Of a stretch of 64,000 nt of DNA, positions 42,664 to 50,768 are shown piece by piece. Every line of letters starts with the position of its first letter. Positions within the stretch are counted from its first letter, which is position 1. Below the pieces are notes generated by a model. The model saw only the letters and a list, made by a program, of their open reading frames with translations. It was not told the DNA's origin and searched no databases. The translations under genes were made by a program, and so were the position numbers. This DNA comes from Flavobacteriales bacterium (lineage in GTDB: Bacteria > Bacteroidota > Bacteroidia > Flavobacteriales_F > PHOS-HE28): positions 558,001-622,000 of the forward strand of contig JADJVC010000006.1 of assembly GCA_016710685.1 (NCBI GenBank). The letters are read 5' to 3'.

Positions 42664-43656
42664 TCAACCCATCCTAACCGCCTCCGCCGTAACCTTCGTG
42701 TACCGCTCACGATAATCTCGCGGTGACATACTTGTAACACGCTTGAAGATGTTGCGGAAGGTTTTGTGATCGGAATAGCCGCAGGTGTACATGGCATCGT
42801 TCACCTGCACACCGCGCTCCAATTGCTTCTTCGCCACTTCGATGCGTACACGTTGTAGATAAGCCAATGGTGCAAGGCCAGCAGCGTCTTTGAAACGCCG
42901 GTTGAAATTGCGTGGACTCAATGCAAGGTCCGCAGCGAGTTCGTCAATTCCGATGACTTCAGCGTACTTGTCTTCCAAGATCCGTTGCGCTTTCAGAACG
43001 GTTTCATCGCCGTGCCCTTTCAGGCCTTGGAATACGAGGAACGGCGCTTGCGAATCGCGGTCGATGTCGATCTCGTAGCGCTTCGCGGCTTGCAAGGCGA
43101 TCTCTCGTCCGTTGAATTTTTCGAGCCAATAAAGCAGTAAGTTGAAGAGTGATTCCGCGCCGCCGCTGGAGTAGATGCCGTTCACTTCGGTGATGATGCG
43201 TTCTTCGTGCAGATCCACTTGCGGGAAGGTACTGCGGAACCACGGTGCCACGGACCAATGGGTGGTGCAGGCCTTTCCATCAACAAGGCCTGTGGCGGCC
43301 AACATGAACGCTCCTGTACACAAACTGCCCACTTCCGCGCCACCCGCATGCATGGCTCGCACCCACGCGATGGCCTCGGAGTTGATCGCACCAAGCCCAG
43401 CAAGGTCGCCGGACATCGGTGGCACAATGACCAGGTCGGTTTGCGCAATGTCCTTCAACATTTTGTTTGGGCGAATCGCGAAGCGGCCATTATAGAGTTG
43501 GCTTTCCGGCTTCACGCCAACAAGGTCTATCGCATAAGCAAGAGGCTCACCGCGTTCGCGCATTACCTCGTTCACCCAATCGAACACGATCAACGGGCCG
43601 GCCACGCCGTTCACGACAACGTCGCCTTCGGGAATAAGTATGCTGATGTGTTTCAT
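42664..43656 (-). CDS. AraC-family regulator with DJ-1/PfpI-like domain (GlxA type)
   Basis: 330 residues from ATG 43656. N-terminal DJ-1/PfpI-like domain (about 1-185) with the nucleophile-elbow Cys in VGSLCTGAFMLAATGL and HWSVAPWF; C-terminal AraC helix-turn-helix pair (about 225-325, LSPRNFNRRFKDAAGLAPLAYLQRVRIEVA and YSDHKTFRNIFKRVTSMSPRDYR). It probably senses a metabolite and may control the divergent VOC/DoxX genes; that link is inference from position. Confidence 0.9.
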   Translation of the reverse strand: MKHISILIPEGDVVVNGVAGPLIVFDWVNEVMRERGEPLAYAIDLVGVKPESQLYNGRFAIRPNKMLKDIAQTDLVIVPPMSGDLAGLGAINSEAIAWVRAMHAGGAEVGSLCTGAFMLAATGLVDGKACTTHWSVAPWFRSTFPQVDLHEERIITEVNGIYSSGGAESLFNLLLYWLEKFNGREIALQAAKRYEIDIDRDSQAPFLVFQGLKGHGDETVLKAQRILEDKYAEVIGIDELAADLALSPRNFNRRFKDAAGLAPLAYLQRVRIEVAKKQLERGVQVNDAMYTCGYSDHKTFRNIFKRVTSMSPRDYRERYTKVTAEAVRMG

Positions 43657-43660
43657 TCTT

Positions 43661-43837
43661 GATGGTAATACCATTTCCTAACCCAAATGCACTCAAAGAT
43701 GCGAAGTTATTTTTGATCAAGACGCCCCGAAAAAATCGTTGCATAGCCAAAGCTACGGTACTATTTTTTCGGGGATGGATTGGACAAAAAGAACGAGTAG
43801 GTCGAGGGCATTTGGGTTGGGAGATGGTATACGTGCC
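43661..43837. mobile_element. MITE-like element with terminal inverted repeats
   Basis: Terminal inverted repeats of 27 bp (43668-43694 and 43804-43830) match at 24 positions; the shared core is AACCCAAATGC. In between lies a nested hairpin: CCCCGAAAAAAT (43725-43736) with ATTTTTTCGGGG (43763-43774), and a TAGC/GCTA inner stem. No transposase is encoded; short open frames through it on both strands (e.g. 43659-43922) follow the repeat, not a gene. I could not identify a convincing target-site duplication. It sits in the divergent spacer between the AraC gene and the VOC gene. Confidence 0.65.
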
Positions 43838-43938
43838 GAAATGCCCCCTATCTATGGCTAAAGTACACTTTGTGACGGCTAAATTAGTGATGTTGCTTTG
43901 CATCGTCGAACACCATGAATAACCTAACACCAAAAACA

Positions 43939-44349
43939 ATGACTACCCAGATCTTCGTCAACATGCACGTGAAGGACCTTACAAAAAGTACAGGTTTCTT
44001 CGAAAAACTCGGCTACAAAATGAACCCGCAATTCAGCGATGACAAGGCTGCCTGTGTGGTGATCAGTGACAGCATATTCGCCATGCTACACACCACACCG
44101 AGCATGGACCGTTTCATTCCGAAAGGGAGGACGATCGCCGATGCCAACAAGCAAACCGAAGTATTGCTCGCCTTAAGTACCGAGAGCAAAGAACTTGTGG
44201 AAAGCACGTTCAACAAGGCCATTGCAGCTGGTGGTTCCGAAGCACGTCCCGCCGAAGATCATGGCTTCATGTACTTGCGCAGTTTCAGCGACCTGGATGG
44301 CCACCTGTGGGAAGTGTTCTGGTTCAATCCTGAGGCGCTTCAACAGTGA
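43939..44349 (+). CDS. VOC (glyoxalase/bleomycin-resistance fold) protein
   Basis: 136 residues from ATG 43939. IFVNMHVKDLTKSTGFFEKLGYKMNP and the C-terminal FSDLDGHLWEVFWFNPEA are typical of the VOC superfamily, a metal-dependent fold used by dioxygenases, lyases and antibiotic-binding proteins. The actual reaction cannot be told. Preceded by the leader CCTAACACCAAAAACA, almost free of G. Confidence 0.88.
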   Translation: MTTQIFVNMHVKDLTKSTGFFEKLGYKMNPQFSDDKAACVVISDSIFAMLHTTPSMDRFIPKGRTIADANKQTEVLLALSTESKELVESTFNKAIAAGGSEARPAEDHGFMYLRSFSDLDGHLWEVFWFNPEALQQ

Positions 44350-44385
44350 TCCGTAACGAAAACGAACAACACAAAACTCAAACAA

Positions 44386-44754
44386 ATGAAAAAGATCAAC
44401 ATAGCCTACTGGATCGTAACCGGCCTGTTTTCCTTGATGATGCTCGGCGGCGGGATCATGGATGCGTTAGCCGTTCCGGAAGCGGTGGAAATGGTAGGCA
44501 CCCATTTGGGTTACCCTACCTACTTCATCCAATACATTGGTGTGGCGAAGGTGCTCGGAGCCATCATGCTCCTAATTCCCGGCTGGCCGCGACTGAAGGA
44601 ATGGGCCTACGCAGGATTCTGTTACGACCTGTTGGGTGCGATCTGGTCCGCCATTTCCGTAGGCGATCCGGTGAGTATGTGGCTGCCGATCATCCTGTTC
44701 TTGGGCGTGCTGTTCGCCTCGTACGCTCTCTATCACAAACGCTTGAAGGTTTGA
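44386..44754 (+). CDS. DoxX-like membrane protein (copy 1)
   Basis: 122 residues with four predicted transmembrane helices; INIAYWIVTGLFSLMMLGGG, KVLGAIMLLIPGWPRLKEWAYAGF and LPIILFLGVLFASYAL are DoxX-like family features. Integral to the inner membrane; the function in this family is unclear. Similar in sequence to the next gene, so a tandem duplication. Confidence 0.85.
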   Translation: MKKINIAYWIVTGLFSLMMLGGGIMDALAVPEAVEMVGTHLGYPTYFIQYIGVAKVLGAIMLLIPGWPRLKEWAYAGFCYDLLGAIWSAISVGDPVSMWLPIILFLGVLFASYALYHKRLKV

Positions 44755-44789
44755 ACCGTCCATAGCGAACCAACTAACACACCCCGAAA

Positions 44790-45221
44790 ATGAACGCATC
44801 AGGAAACATCCAAATTCCAACAGGGCAAATGCGGGCCAACAAAGGCCGTACCATCGCCTACTGGATCACAACGATCCTTGGTCCCGGCAGTTTTGTGATC
44901 GGCGGTACGCTTTTCCTTGCGCACGGGGAACAACCTACTCAAGCCATGGCGCATTTGGGCCTTTCGCCGGATCTGCTTTACGTACTTGGCGTGTGGAAGA
45001 TCTTGGGGGCGATCGTTTGCGTTATCCCCGGCGTGCCCTTGCTGAAGGAGTGGGCTTATGCCGGATTCTTCTTCGAGCTCACGGCCGCTGCAGCGTTGCA
45101 TGCATTGGCCGGCGATCCGTTCTTCGGGTCGGGTCCGTTCATGGTGGCTTCGCCGTTGATCTTCCTTGGCTTGGTGATCGCATCATACGTGTTACGCCCG
45201 GCCAGCCGAAGACTGAGTTGA
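44790..45221 (+). CDS. DoxX-like membrane protein (copy 2)
   Basis: 143 residues, four predicted helices. TIAYWITTILGPGSFVIGGT, WKILGAIVCVIPGVPLLKEWAYAGFFFEL and PLIFLGLVIASYVLRP align with the first copy. It diverged well beyond a recent duplication. Leader CCAACTAACACACCCCGAAA has one G. Confidence 0.85.
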   Translation: MNASGNIQIPTGQMRANKGRTIAYWITTILGPGSFVIGGTLFLAHGEQPTQAMAHLGLSPDLLYVLGVWKILGAIVCVIPGVPLLKEWAYAGFFFELTAAAALHALAGDPFFGSGPFMVASPLIFLGLVIASYVLRPASRRLS

Positions 45222-45251
45222 ACCAGACCGATACCACAAAACTTCGATACA

Positions 45252-45725
45252 ATGAGTGAAGCACAGAAACCCATTCGGTTCAAGACCGAGATCAAGACCG
45301 CAGGCAAAACAGCTACCGGCATTGAGATACCTTCCGAAGTGATATCCAAGCTCGGAACCAGTAAGAAACCAGCGGTGCAAGTCACGCTGAAAGGATATTC
45401 CTACAGAAGCACCGTTGCCGTGATGGGCGGCAAATTCATGGTAAGCGTAAGTGCCGACGTGCGAGAGAATGCAGGCGTGGTTGGCGGCGAAATGGTTGAC
45501 GTGCAGATCCAATTGGATACCGCGCCTCGTGTAGTGGAATTGCCTCCTGAATTAGCTGCATTGCTGAAGAAAGATGCAATGGCCAGAGCCAACTTCGACA
45601 AACTTTCCTACAGCAAAAAGAAGGTACATGCCTTGGCCATTTCAACGGCAAAAACGCCGGAGACATTGGTCAAGCGTATTGCCAAGGTGAAGGCCGAATT
45701 GAACACCACCAAAAAAGACAAGTAG
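45252..45725 (+). CDS. DUF1905 plus YdeI-like C-terminal protein
   Basis: 157 residues. A DUF1905 beta-barrel-like region (about 8-95; RFKTEIKTAGKTATGIEIPSEVI, YSYRSTVAVMGGKFMVSVSADVREN) followed by the OmdA/YdeI-type helical end (AARANFDKLSYSKKKVHALAIS-like, ETLVKRIAKVKAEL). Function unknown; shares its C-terminal module with the YdeI gene at 42.0 kb. Confidence 0.85.
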   Translation: MSEAQKPIRFKTEIKTAGKTATGIEIPSEVISKLGTSKKPAVQVTLKGYSYRSTVAVMGGKFMVSVSADVRENAGVVGGEMVDVQIQLDTAPRVVELPPELAALLKKDAMARANFDKLSYSKKKVHALAISTAKTPETLVKRIAKVKAELNTTKKDK

Positions 45726-45747
45726 AACCAAACACCCAAAAAACAAA

Positions 45748-46254
45748 ATGGAACTCCAAAAGATCACCACGTGCCTTTGGTACAACGGCAACGCCGAAGC
45801 GGCGGCCAAATTCTATTGCGACATTTTCCCGAACTCACGGATCGGTCGTATCGCCTATCATTCGAAAGAATCCGCAGCGGCTGGCGGGCCTGAAAGTGGC
45901 ATGAAAGAGGGCATGGTAATGACCATCGAATTCTCACTGAACGGGCATCCTTTTCTCGGCCTCAATGGCGGGCCGTTTTTCAAGTTCAGCGAAGCCGTGA
46001 GCTTTGTGGTGAATTGCAAGGACCAAGCAGAGGTGGACCATTACTGGAACAAACTCTCCGAAGGTGGTGATCCGAAAGCGCAGATCTGTGGCTGGGTGAA
46101 GGACAAGTTCGGCATGAGCTGGCAAGTGGTGCCCACGGCATTCACGGACATGATGGCGAGCAACGACAAAGAGAAAGTAGCGAAGGTCACAAAGGCGATG
46201 TTGGAGATGAAGAAGTTGGATCTTGCCAAGTTGGAGAAAGCCTTCAACAGATGA
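45748..46254 (+). CDS. VOC family protein, PhnB/3-demethylubiquinone-methyltransferase-like
   Basis: 168 residues. ITTCLWYNGNAEAAAKFYCDIFPNSRIG, MTIEFSLNGHPFLGLNGGP and GWVKDKFGMSWQVVP are landmarks of the 3-dmu-9_3-mt Pfam family within the VOC superfamily. Despite the Pfam name these are not proven methyltransferases. Leader CCAAACACCCAAAAAACAAA contains no G. Confidence 0.88.
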   Translation: MELQKITTCLWYNGNAEAAAKFYCDIFPNSRIGRIAYHSKESAAAGGPESGMKEGMVMTIEFSLNGHPFLGLNGGPFFKFSEAVSFVVNCKDQAEVDHYWNKLSEGGDPKAQICGWVKDKFGMSWQVVPTAFTDMMASNDKEKVAKVTKAMLEMKKLDLAKLEKAFNR

Positions 46255-46286
46255 AACGAAGATCAAGCCAAACAACAATAAGCACA

Positions 46287-46727
46287 ATGGCAAGCACAAG
46301 CACCTACCTCTACTTCGCAGGCAAGACCGAAAAAGCGTTCGCCTTTTACAAGAGCGTTTTTCGCTCGGAATTCATCGGCGAGATCACGCGTTTTTCCGCC
46401 ATGCCAGCCATGGAAGGACAACCGCCAATGGCGAAAGCCGAGCAAGACCAGGTCATGCACATGGCATTGCCGATCCTCGGCGGGCACAAGCTGGTAGGCA
46501 CCGATGTACTCGAAGAACGCTTGGGGATCAAGTTGATCTTGGGCAACAATGTCCAGATCCTCTTGGAACCGGATACCCGCGCAGACGCTGACAGGCTCTG
46601 CAAAGAATTGGCAGAAAGTGGCGAGGTGGACATGCCTTTGCAGGAAATGCCGTGGGGCGACTACTACGGTTCTTGTATTGACCAGTTCGGTGTGCAGTGG
46701 GTGTTTAATTGCTCAGCGAAGAAGTAA
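46287..46727 (+). CDS. VOC/PhnB-like protein (tandem copy A)
   Basis: 146 residues from ATG 46287. ASTSTYLYFAGKTEKAFAFYKSVF, MAKAEQDQVMHMALPILGG and WGDYYGSCIDQFGVQWVFNC. Closely related to the next gene, with the same MASTSTYL start. Function unknown. Confidence 0.87.
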   Translation: MASTSTYLYFAGKTEKAFAFYKSVFRSEFIGEITRFSAMPAMEGQPPMAKAEQDQVMHMALPILGGHKLVGTDVLEERLGIKLILGNNVQILLEPDTRADADRLCKELAESGEVDMPLQEMPWGDYYGSCIDQFGVQWVFNCSAKK

Positions 46728-46782
46728 TACAGCACGAAACCAAGTGAACGATTTTCAAACCAACAACAAAACAACCAACAAA

Positions 46783-47220
46783 ATGGCAAGCACCAGCACC
46801 TACCTCAACTTCACACGGAATACCGAAGAAGCCTTCGCGTTTTACAAAAATGCTTTCCGCACGGAATACAAAGGCGACATCATGCGTTTCTCTTCTGTGC
46901 CACCGCAGGAAGGACAACCACCATTGGCCGACGCGGACAAAAACCTGATCATGCACATCATGCTCCCGATCCTTGGCGGACATGTACTGATGGGCACTGA
47001 CGCTCCGGAGAGCATGGGTTTCAAATTGGCCTTCGGTAATACAATGCACCTGAACCTCGAACCCGATACGCGCGCAGAAACCGATCGGTTGTTCAAGGAA
47101 CTTTCCGCAGGCGGCAAGGTGGACATGGAGTTGCAAGAAATGTTCTGGGGCGACTACTTCGGCAGTTGCACGGATCGTTTTGGCGTGAAGTGGATGTTCA
47201 ATTGCACGGAGAAAAAGTAG
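46783..47220 (+). CDS. VOC/PhnB-like protein (tandem copy B)
   Basis: 145 residues from ATG 46783; a longer frame reads into copy A and is not real. ASTSTYLNFTRNTEEAFAFYKNAF and WGDYFGSCTDRFGVKWMFNC show clear duplication from copy A. The 32 bases before the ATG contain no G. Confidence 0.87.
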   Translation: MASTSTYLNFTRNTEEAFAFYKNAFRTEYKGDIMRFSSVPPQEGQPPLADADKNLIMHIMLPILGGHVLMGTDAPESMGFKLAFGNTMHLNLEPDTRAETDRLFKELSAGGKVDMELQEMFWGDYFGSCTDRFGVKWMFNCTEKK

Positions 47221-47275
47221 TTCGTATTACGCACAAAGGCCAACTTTCAAACCAATACACCAAACACCAAACACA

Positions 47276-47647
47276 ATGGCACATTACATCGATGGCTTCC
47301 TCTTCGCGGTAGCCTTGAGCAAAGCGAAGGACTATCAAAAGATCGCACGCCGGGCCGGTAAGGTCTGGATCGAATACGGCGCGCTGGACTACAAAGAGTG
47401 CATCGGCGACGACCTTAACACGGAAGGCATGGGCAGCTTCACCAAGACCATGGCCACCACGAAGAAGGAGACGGTCTTCTTCTCGTACATCGTGTACCGC
47501 AGCAAGAAACACCGCGATGCGGTGAACAAGAAAGTGATGGCCGATCCGCGGATCAAACGCATGATGAAAGACAAGAACCCGCCGGTGGATTATTCACGGA
47601 TGGTCTGGGGCGGATTCAAAGCGGTGGTGGACCTGCAAGGCAAGTAG
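47276..47647 (+). CDS. DUF1428 family protein
   Basis: 123 residues. YIDGFLFAVALSKAKDYQKIARRAGKVW, FFSYIVYRSKKHRDAVNKKVMADPR and RMVWGGFKAVVDL identify DUF1428, a dimeric alpha-beta barrel-like fold of unknown function. Leader of 32 bases without G. Confidence 0.9.
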   Translation: MAHYIDGFLFAVALSKAKDYQKIARRAGKVWIEYGALDYKECIGDDLNTEGMGSFTKTMATTKKETVFFSYIVYRSKKHRDAVNKKVMADPRIKRMMKDKNPPVDYSRMVWGGFKAVVDLQGK

Positions 47648-47777
47648 GAATCAGAAAATCAGAAAATCAGACGATCAGACGATCCCGCCTCAGAGGAAGC
47701 TCCGGACTCGCTTAGCACTTGTATTCCATTTTCTGATCTTCTGATCTTCTGATCAACACATTCAAAAACGCAACACC
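47648..47777. repeat. Inverted arrays of period-8 repeats
   Basis: Left array of AATCAGAA/AATCAGAC/GATCAGAC units (47649-47684) and right array of TTTTCTGA/TCTTCTGA units (47729-47754), complementary in orientation, so the spacer can fold into a hairpin with slip-tolerant pairing. Confidence 0.75.
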
Positions 47778-47993
47778 ATGTCCTTCCAAGCCTACATCGA
47801 CAACATCAAAGCCAAGACCGGCAAAACGCCCAAGGACTTTCTCGCCTTAGCGAATAAGAAAGGGTTTATCAAAGCAGATGGCGAGATCACCGTGAAAGCC
47901 ACCGAGATCACTAATTGGCTCAAGTCTGAATTCGAGCTTGGGCACGGGCACGCCATGGCGATTTTTGCGACGTTCAAAGGGAAAAAGGAATAG
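47778..47993 (+). CDS. DUF4287 family protein
   Basis: 71 residues. MSFQAYIDNIKAKTGKTPKDFLALANKKGF and WLKSEFELGHGHAMAIFATFKG are diagnostic of DUF4287, often fused or adjacent to DUF1801-type or DUF5655 modules. Function unknown. Confidence 0.88.
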   Translation: MSFQAYIDNIKAKTGKTPKDFLALANKKGFIKADGEITVKATEITNWLKSEFELGHGHAMAIFATFKGKKE

Positions 47994-48013
47994 AAGCACA
48001 ACAATATCAAGTG

Positions 48014-48376
48014 ATGCAGAACACCGAAAACTATTTGACCGCATTGCCAGCCGAACAAGCCAAGGCTTTGCAGAAACTCCGCAAACAGATCCTCGCTGCC
48101 GCCCCGAAGTGCGAAGAGTACTTCAGTTACGGCATGCCGGGCTTCAAGTACAACGGCCATCCCATGCTATACATCGGTGCAGCAAAGCATCATTGCGCGT
48201 TGTACGGCACAGTTCCCAAGGGTTTCGAGGAAGCGCTGAAGGACTTCAAGCGGAGCAAAGGCGCGGTGCAGTTCACCCCGAAGAAGCCGATCCCAGCAGC
48301 GGTGGTGAAGGCGATCGTGAAAGAGAAGATGGAAGAGATTGGTATGCGGTGGCCTGAAGACCACGCCAGAATATGA
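48014..48376 (+). CDS. DUF1801 family protein
   Basis: 120 residues from ATG 48014. LTALPAEQAKALQKLRKQILAAAPKCEEYFSYGMPGFKYNGHPMLYIGAAKHHCALYG-type core of DUF1801 (YdhG-like fold), with GAVQFTPKKPIP. Function unknown; these proteins co-occur with AraC, VOC and YdeI genes in many genomes. Confidence 0.88.
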   Translation: MQNTENYLTALPAEQAKALQKLRKQILAAAPKCEEYFSYGMPGFKYNGHPMLYIGAAKHHCALYGTVPKGFEEALKDFKRSKGAVQFTPKKPIPAAVVKAIVKEKMEEIGMRWPEDHARI

Positions 48377-48380
48377 ATTA

Positions 48381-49871
48381 CTACTTGACCACTTTCAAAA
48401 GTTGAACGTGCTGCCCGGGCCCCTGTAAAACAGCTAACGAAAACGGGCTGTCCGGAATGGGGAAATAGCCCGGCGCAAGAAGGACAGTTTCGCTTTTCAA
48501 CTTCCTTCCTTCAATGCCGTACCACGTCAACGTGGAGCCAGGCTCTACAACTGTGATCTGAAGTTGCCCGTTGATCACACGCATCCCGACTTTTACTTCC
48601 ACGTCGTCGTGCATCATAGTGGTGGCGTCGTATTCGTAGCAGCCAATGTCGAAGGCTGATCCCATTGGTCGCACGATTCCGTCAAGGTCGACCGTCACCG
48701 TGTTCGCGACCGCATTGGTGCCCGCGTTCACCTGTTGCGCCGATCCGTTCAAGGCATGAAAATCCAACCCGGGAGAAGAGAACAAAGCGCTTTGTGGATC
48801 GACAACTTGCGAGTGTGTGTCGTAAGCCAATGCTTGCCAAGCCGCCAGATTTAGAATGGGCGCGTCACCATCGGGCGAAAGCCGGTCCTGAACCAAGTTG
48901 TAGTCGCTGATGAAACCGGCCAAAGCATTTTCCGCCACCACGATGCTGCCCCGGAAAGGGTGTTGGTTGATGAGGATGTTGTTGACCACTTGGTTACCCG
49001 TGCAATCGTCGGTAATGTTCACGCACCAACGAGCATCGCTGGCGTTAATGATGGTGTTGTTGTAAACCTTGTTGCCCGTGCTGGGCGCGCCACCATCAAT
49101 TTGGTAGAGGCTGATGCCACTTGCGTGATTGGCGTAAAGCAGGTTGTTGTAGATCGCGGAATTCACCACGCCGTCGCAGTTGATGCCACTGCCGCCCGCG
49201 ACGCCGTTGCCGTGGACCACATTGCCGTACACCTGCGCATTGCTGATGGTGCCGTCGCCTCCTTCGCTTTCATCCCCGTTCATGTGGATGCCATTCGCGT
49301 TGTTGTCGAAGCATTCGTTGTATCGGATGATCGGGTCGTCCGCGCTGTTGCTGAAGTAGATGCCATGCTCATCGATGCTGCCGGAGCAACTGTTGTGCTC
49401 GATGATGCAATGCTCCGCAAAACCGGTGAAGATGCCCCACTTACCGCTGTCCGTGCAGGTGTTGTAACGGATCGAAACATGGTCACTAATGGCGGAACGG
49501 ATCCCAGCGCGGGGCATGGCGTTCACGATGAAGCCTTCTATGACGATCCACGAGACGTTCTCCACATTGATGCCGTCCAGGTTTGTGAAGCCGTTCGGTG
49601 AGGTGATCTGGACCGCGCCATCCGTGATGTACACGATCGGGTCGCTTGCCGTCCCGCTATGGTCCATGGCGAAAAAGCCTTCGTAGTTGCCCGGATGCAC
49701 CAGCACGGAATCACCCGCCAGTGCGATGTTTGCGCCGTGCTGTATGGTAGCGAAGGCTGTGGAAATGCCTGAGCCACTGTTGGCGTTGCTGCCATTCGGC
49801 GCAACGTGGTAAGTGGCGGCCAGTGTGGGCAACGCAGCCAGTATGGTAACGGAGACTAGAAACTTGCGCAT
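48381..49871 (-). CDS. Secreted right-handed parallel beta-helix protein
   Basis: 496 residues from ATG 49871. Signal peptide 1-19 (LPTLAA), TYHVAPNGSNANSGSG, then many short beta-helix rungs of the pectate-lyase-like type (VSIRYNTCTDSGKWGIF, CIIEHNSCSGSIDEHGIY, IIRYNECFDNNANGIHM). C-terminal 70 residues (VGMRVINGQLQITVV, then YGIEGRKLKSETVLLAPG) resemble a type IX secretion sorting domain in outline. It may bind or cleave polysaccharide; no catalytic set is obvious. Convergent with the DUF1801 gene, 4 bases apart. Confidence 0.85.
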   Translation of the reverse strand: MRKFLVSVTILAALPTLAATYHVAPNGSNANSGSGISTAFATIQHGANIALAGDSVLVHPGNYEGFFAMDHSGTASDPIVYITDGAVQITSPNGFTNLDGINVENVSWIVIEGFIVNAMPRAGIRSAISDHVSIRYNTCTDSGKWGIFTGFAEHCIIEHNSCSGSIDEHGIYFSNSADDPIIRYNECFDNNANGIHMNGDESEGGDGTISNAQVYGNVVHGNGVAGGSGINCDGVVNSAIYNNLLYANHASGISLYQIDGGAPSTGNKVYNNTIINASDARWCVNITDDCTGNQVVNNILINQHPFRGSIVVAENALAGFISDYNLVQDRLSPDGDAPILNLAAWQALAYDTHSQVVDPQSALFSSPGLDFHALNGSAQQVNAGTNAVANTVTVDLDGIVRPMGSAFDIGCYEYDATTMMHDDVEVKVGMRVINGQLQITVVEPGSTLTWYGIEGRKLKSETVLLAPGYFPIPDSPFSLAVLQGPGQHVQLLKVVK

Positions 49872-50048
49872 ATCCCAAAGTACGGTGCCGGGGAGGTGCT
49901 TGTCATTCAGTTTTCGACCGGTGCAGATTATAGCCAAATGAAATTGCCAATAGGTAGGTTCAACAGCACCTGTGTCGGAGGTCGGAAAGGAAAAGGCTGA
50001 TCTATTTTTGTGTCGTTGAGCCTAATAATTGGACCCCATTTTCGCGCC
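49872..50048. promoter_or_regulatory. Divergent promoter region
   Basis: Contains TATTTTTG (50003-50010, plus strand, perfect TAnnTTTG) 38 bases before the TfoX-like gene. On the minus strand TACTTTGG (49881-49874) near the beta-helix ATG is a poor match. Nothing else visible. Confidence 0.4.
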
Positions 50049-50357
50049 ATGACAACCGAAGAAACGCTCTACACCGCCATTGGCCAAAATATCAAGAATG
50101 CCGAGCAAAGCCAGATGTTCGGCAAGCCATGCTTCAAGATCACTGGTAAGGCTTTCATCTGCTTTTTCAAGAACGAGATGGTCTTCAAGCTGGAAGGAGA
50201 CTCACACAAGGATGCACTTTCGCTTGATGGAAGCCAACTCTTCGACCCCAGCGGGAAAGAGCGGCCCATGAAGGCGTGGGTGCAAGTGTCGGCGACGTAT
50301 AGCGACCAATGGCCACAATTCGCGAAGGCCGCGGTGAAGTTCGTCGAGGCAGGTTAG
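50049..50357 (+). CDS. TfoX N-terminal-like protein
   Basis: 102 residues from ATG 50049. AEQSQMFGKPCFKITGKAFICFFKNEMVFKLEGD and KAWVQVSATYSDQWPQFAKAAVKFV resemble the TfoX/Sxy N-terminal domain or the similar MmcQ-like fold. TfoX helps activate competence genes in gamma-proteobacteria; that role does not transfer to this small relative. Its stop overlaps the stop of the convergent gene by 4 bases. Confidence 0.72.
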   Translation: MTTEETLYTAIGQNIKNAEQSQMFGKPCFKITGKAFICFFKNEMVFKLEGDSHKDALSLDGSQLFDPSGKERPMKAWVQVSATYSDQWPQFAKAAVKFVEAG

Positions 50358-50767
50358 CTGCTCGCTTTTTCCGCCACGCACTTTGCGTTGTCCACCTTTT
50401 CCAGATGGATCGTCTCCTCACCCTTTGGCAAGCGCCAGTGGATGTCGGCACCTTCGCGGTAACCGATCAATGCGGAGCCCATCACCGTGAACACCGAAAG
50501 CTTGTTGGCTTTCAGGTCGGCATCTTTCGGCATAACGATCTGCAGGTTCTCCTTTCGCGCTGTGGGCGATTGGAAGGTCACCACGCTGTTAACACGCACC
50601 ACGTCGTTCGGCAGGTCTTTTTCCTCGCGGATATCCGCCTGTTTCAATTCTTCGAAGAGCTGGTCCAGACTGGCCTGCACCGTTACATCGGCGGGGGTGA
50701 AGCCGATGATCCAGGACATGATGAGGTCGCGTTCCTTGGCGCAAACGATCAATTTAGGATTGGTCAT
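50354..50767 (-). CDS. Rnk/GreA-C-terminal-like protein
   Basis: 137 residues. A helical N-terminal part (LDQLFEELKQADI) and the GreA/GreB C-terminal FKBP-like domain (VRVNSVVTFQSP, LQIVMPKDADLKANKLSVFTVMGSALIGY). Rnk relatives bind RNA polymerase without the coiled-coil finger. It directly follows pntB by one base, so it is probably the last gene of the transhydrogenase unit. Confidence 0.85.
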   Translation of the reverse strand: MTNPKLIVCAKERDLIMSWIIGFTPADVTVQASLDQLFEELKQADIREEKDLPNDVVRVNSVVTFQSPTARKENLQIVMPKDADLKANKLSVFTVMGSALIGYREGADIHWRLPKGEETIHLEKVDNAKCVAEKASS

Positions 50768-50768
50768 T

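Noticed and set aside
43659..43922. Possible 87-residue protein in the AraC-VOC spacer
   Set aside because: Its sequence follows the terminal inverted repeats and nested hairpin of the MITE-like element.
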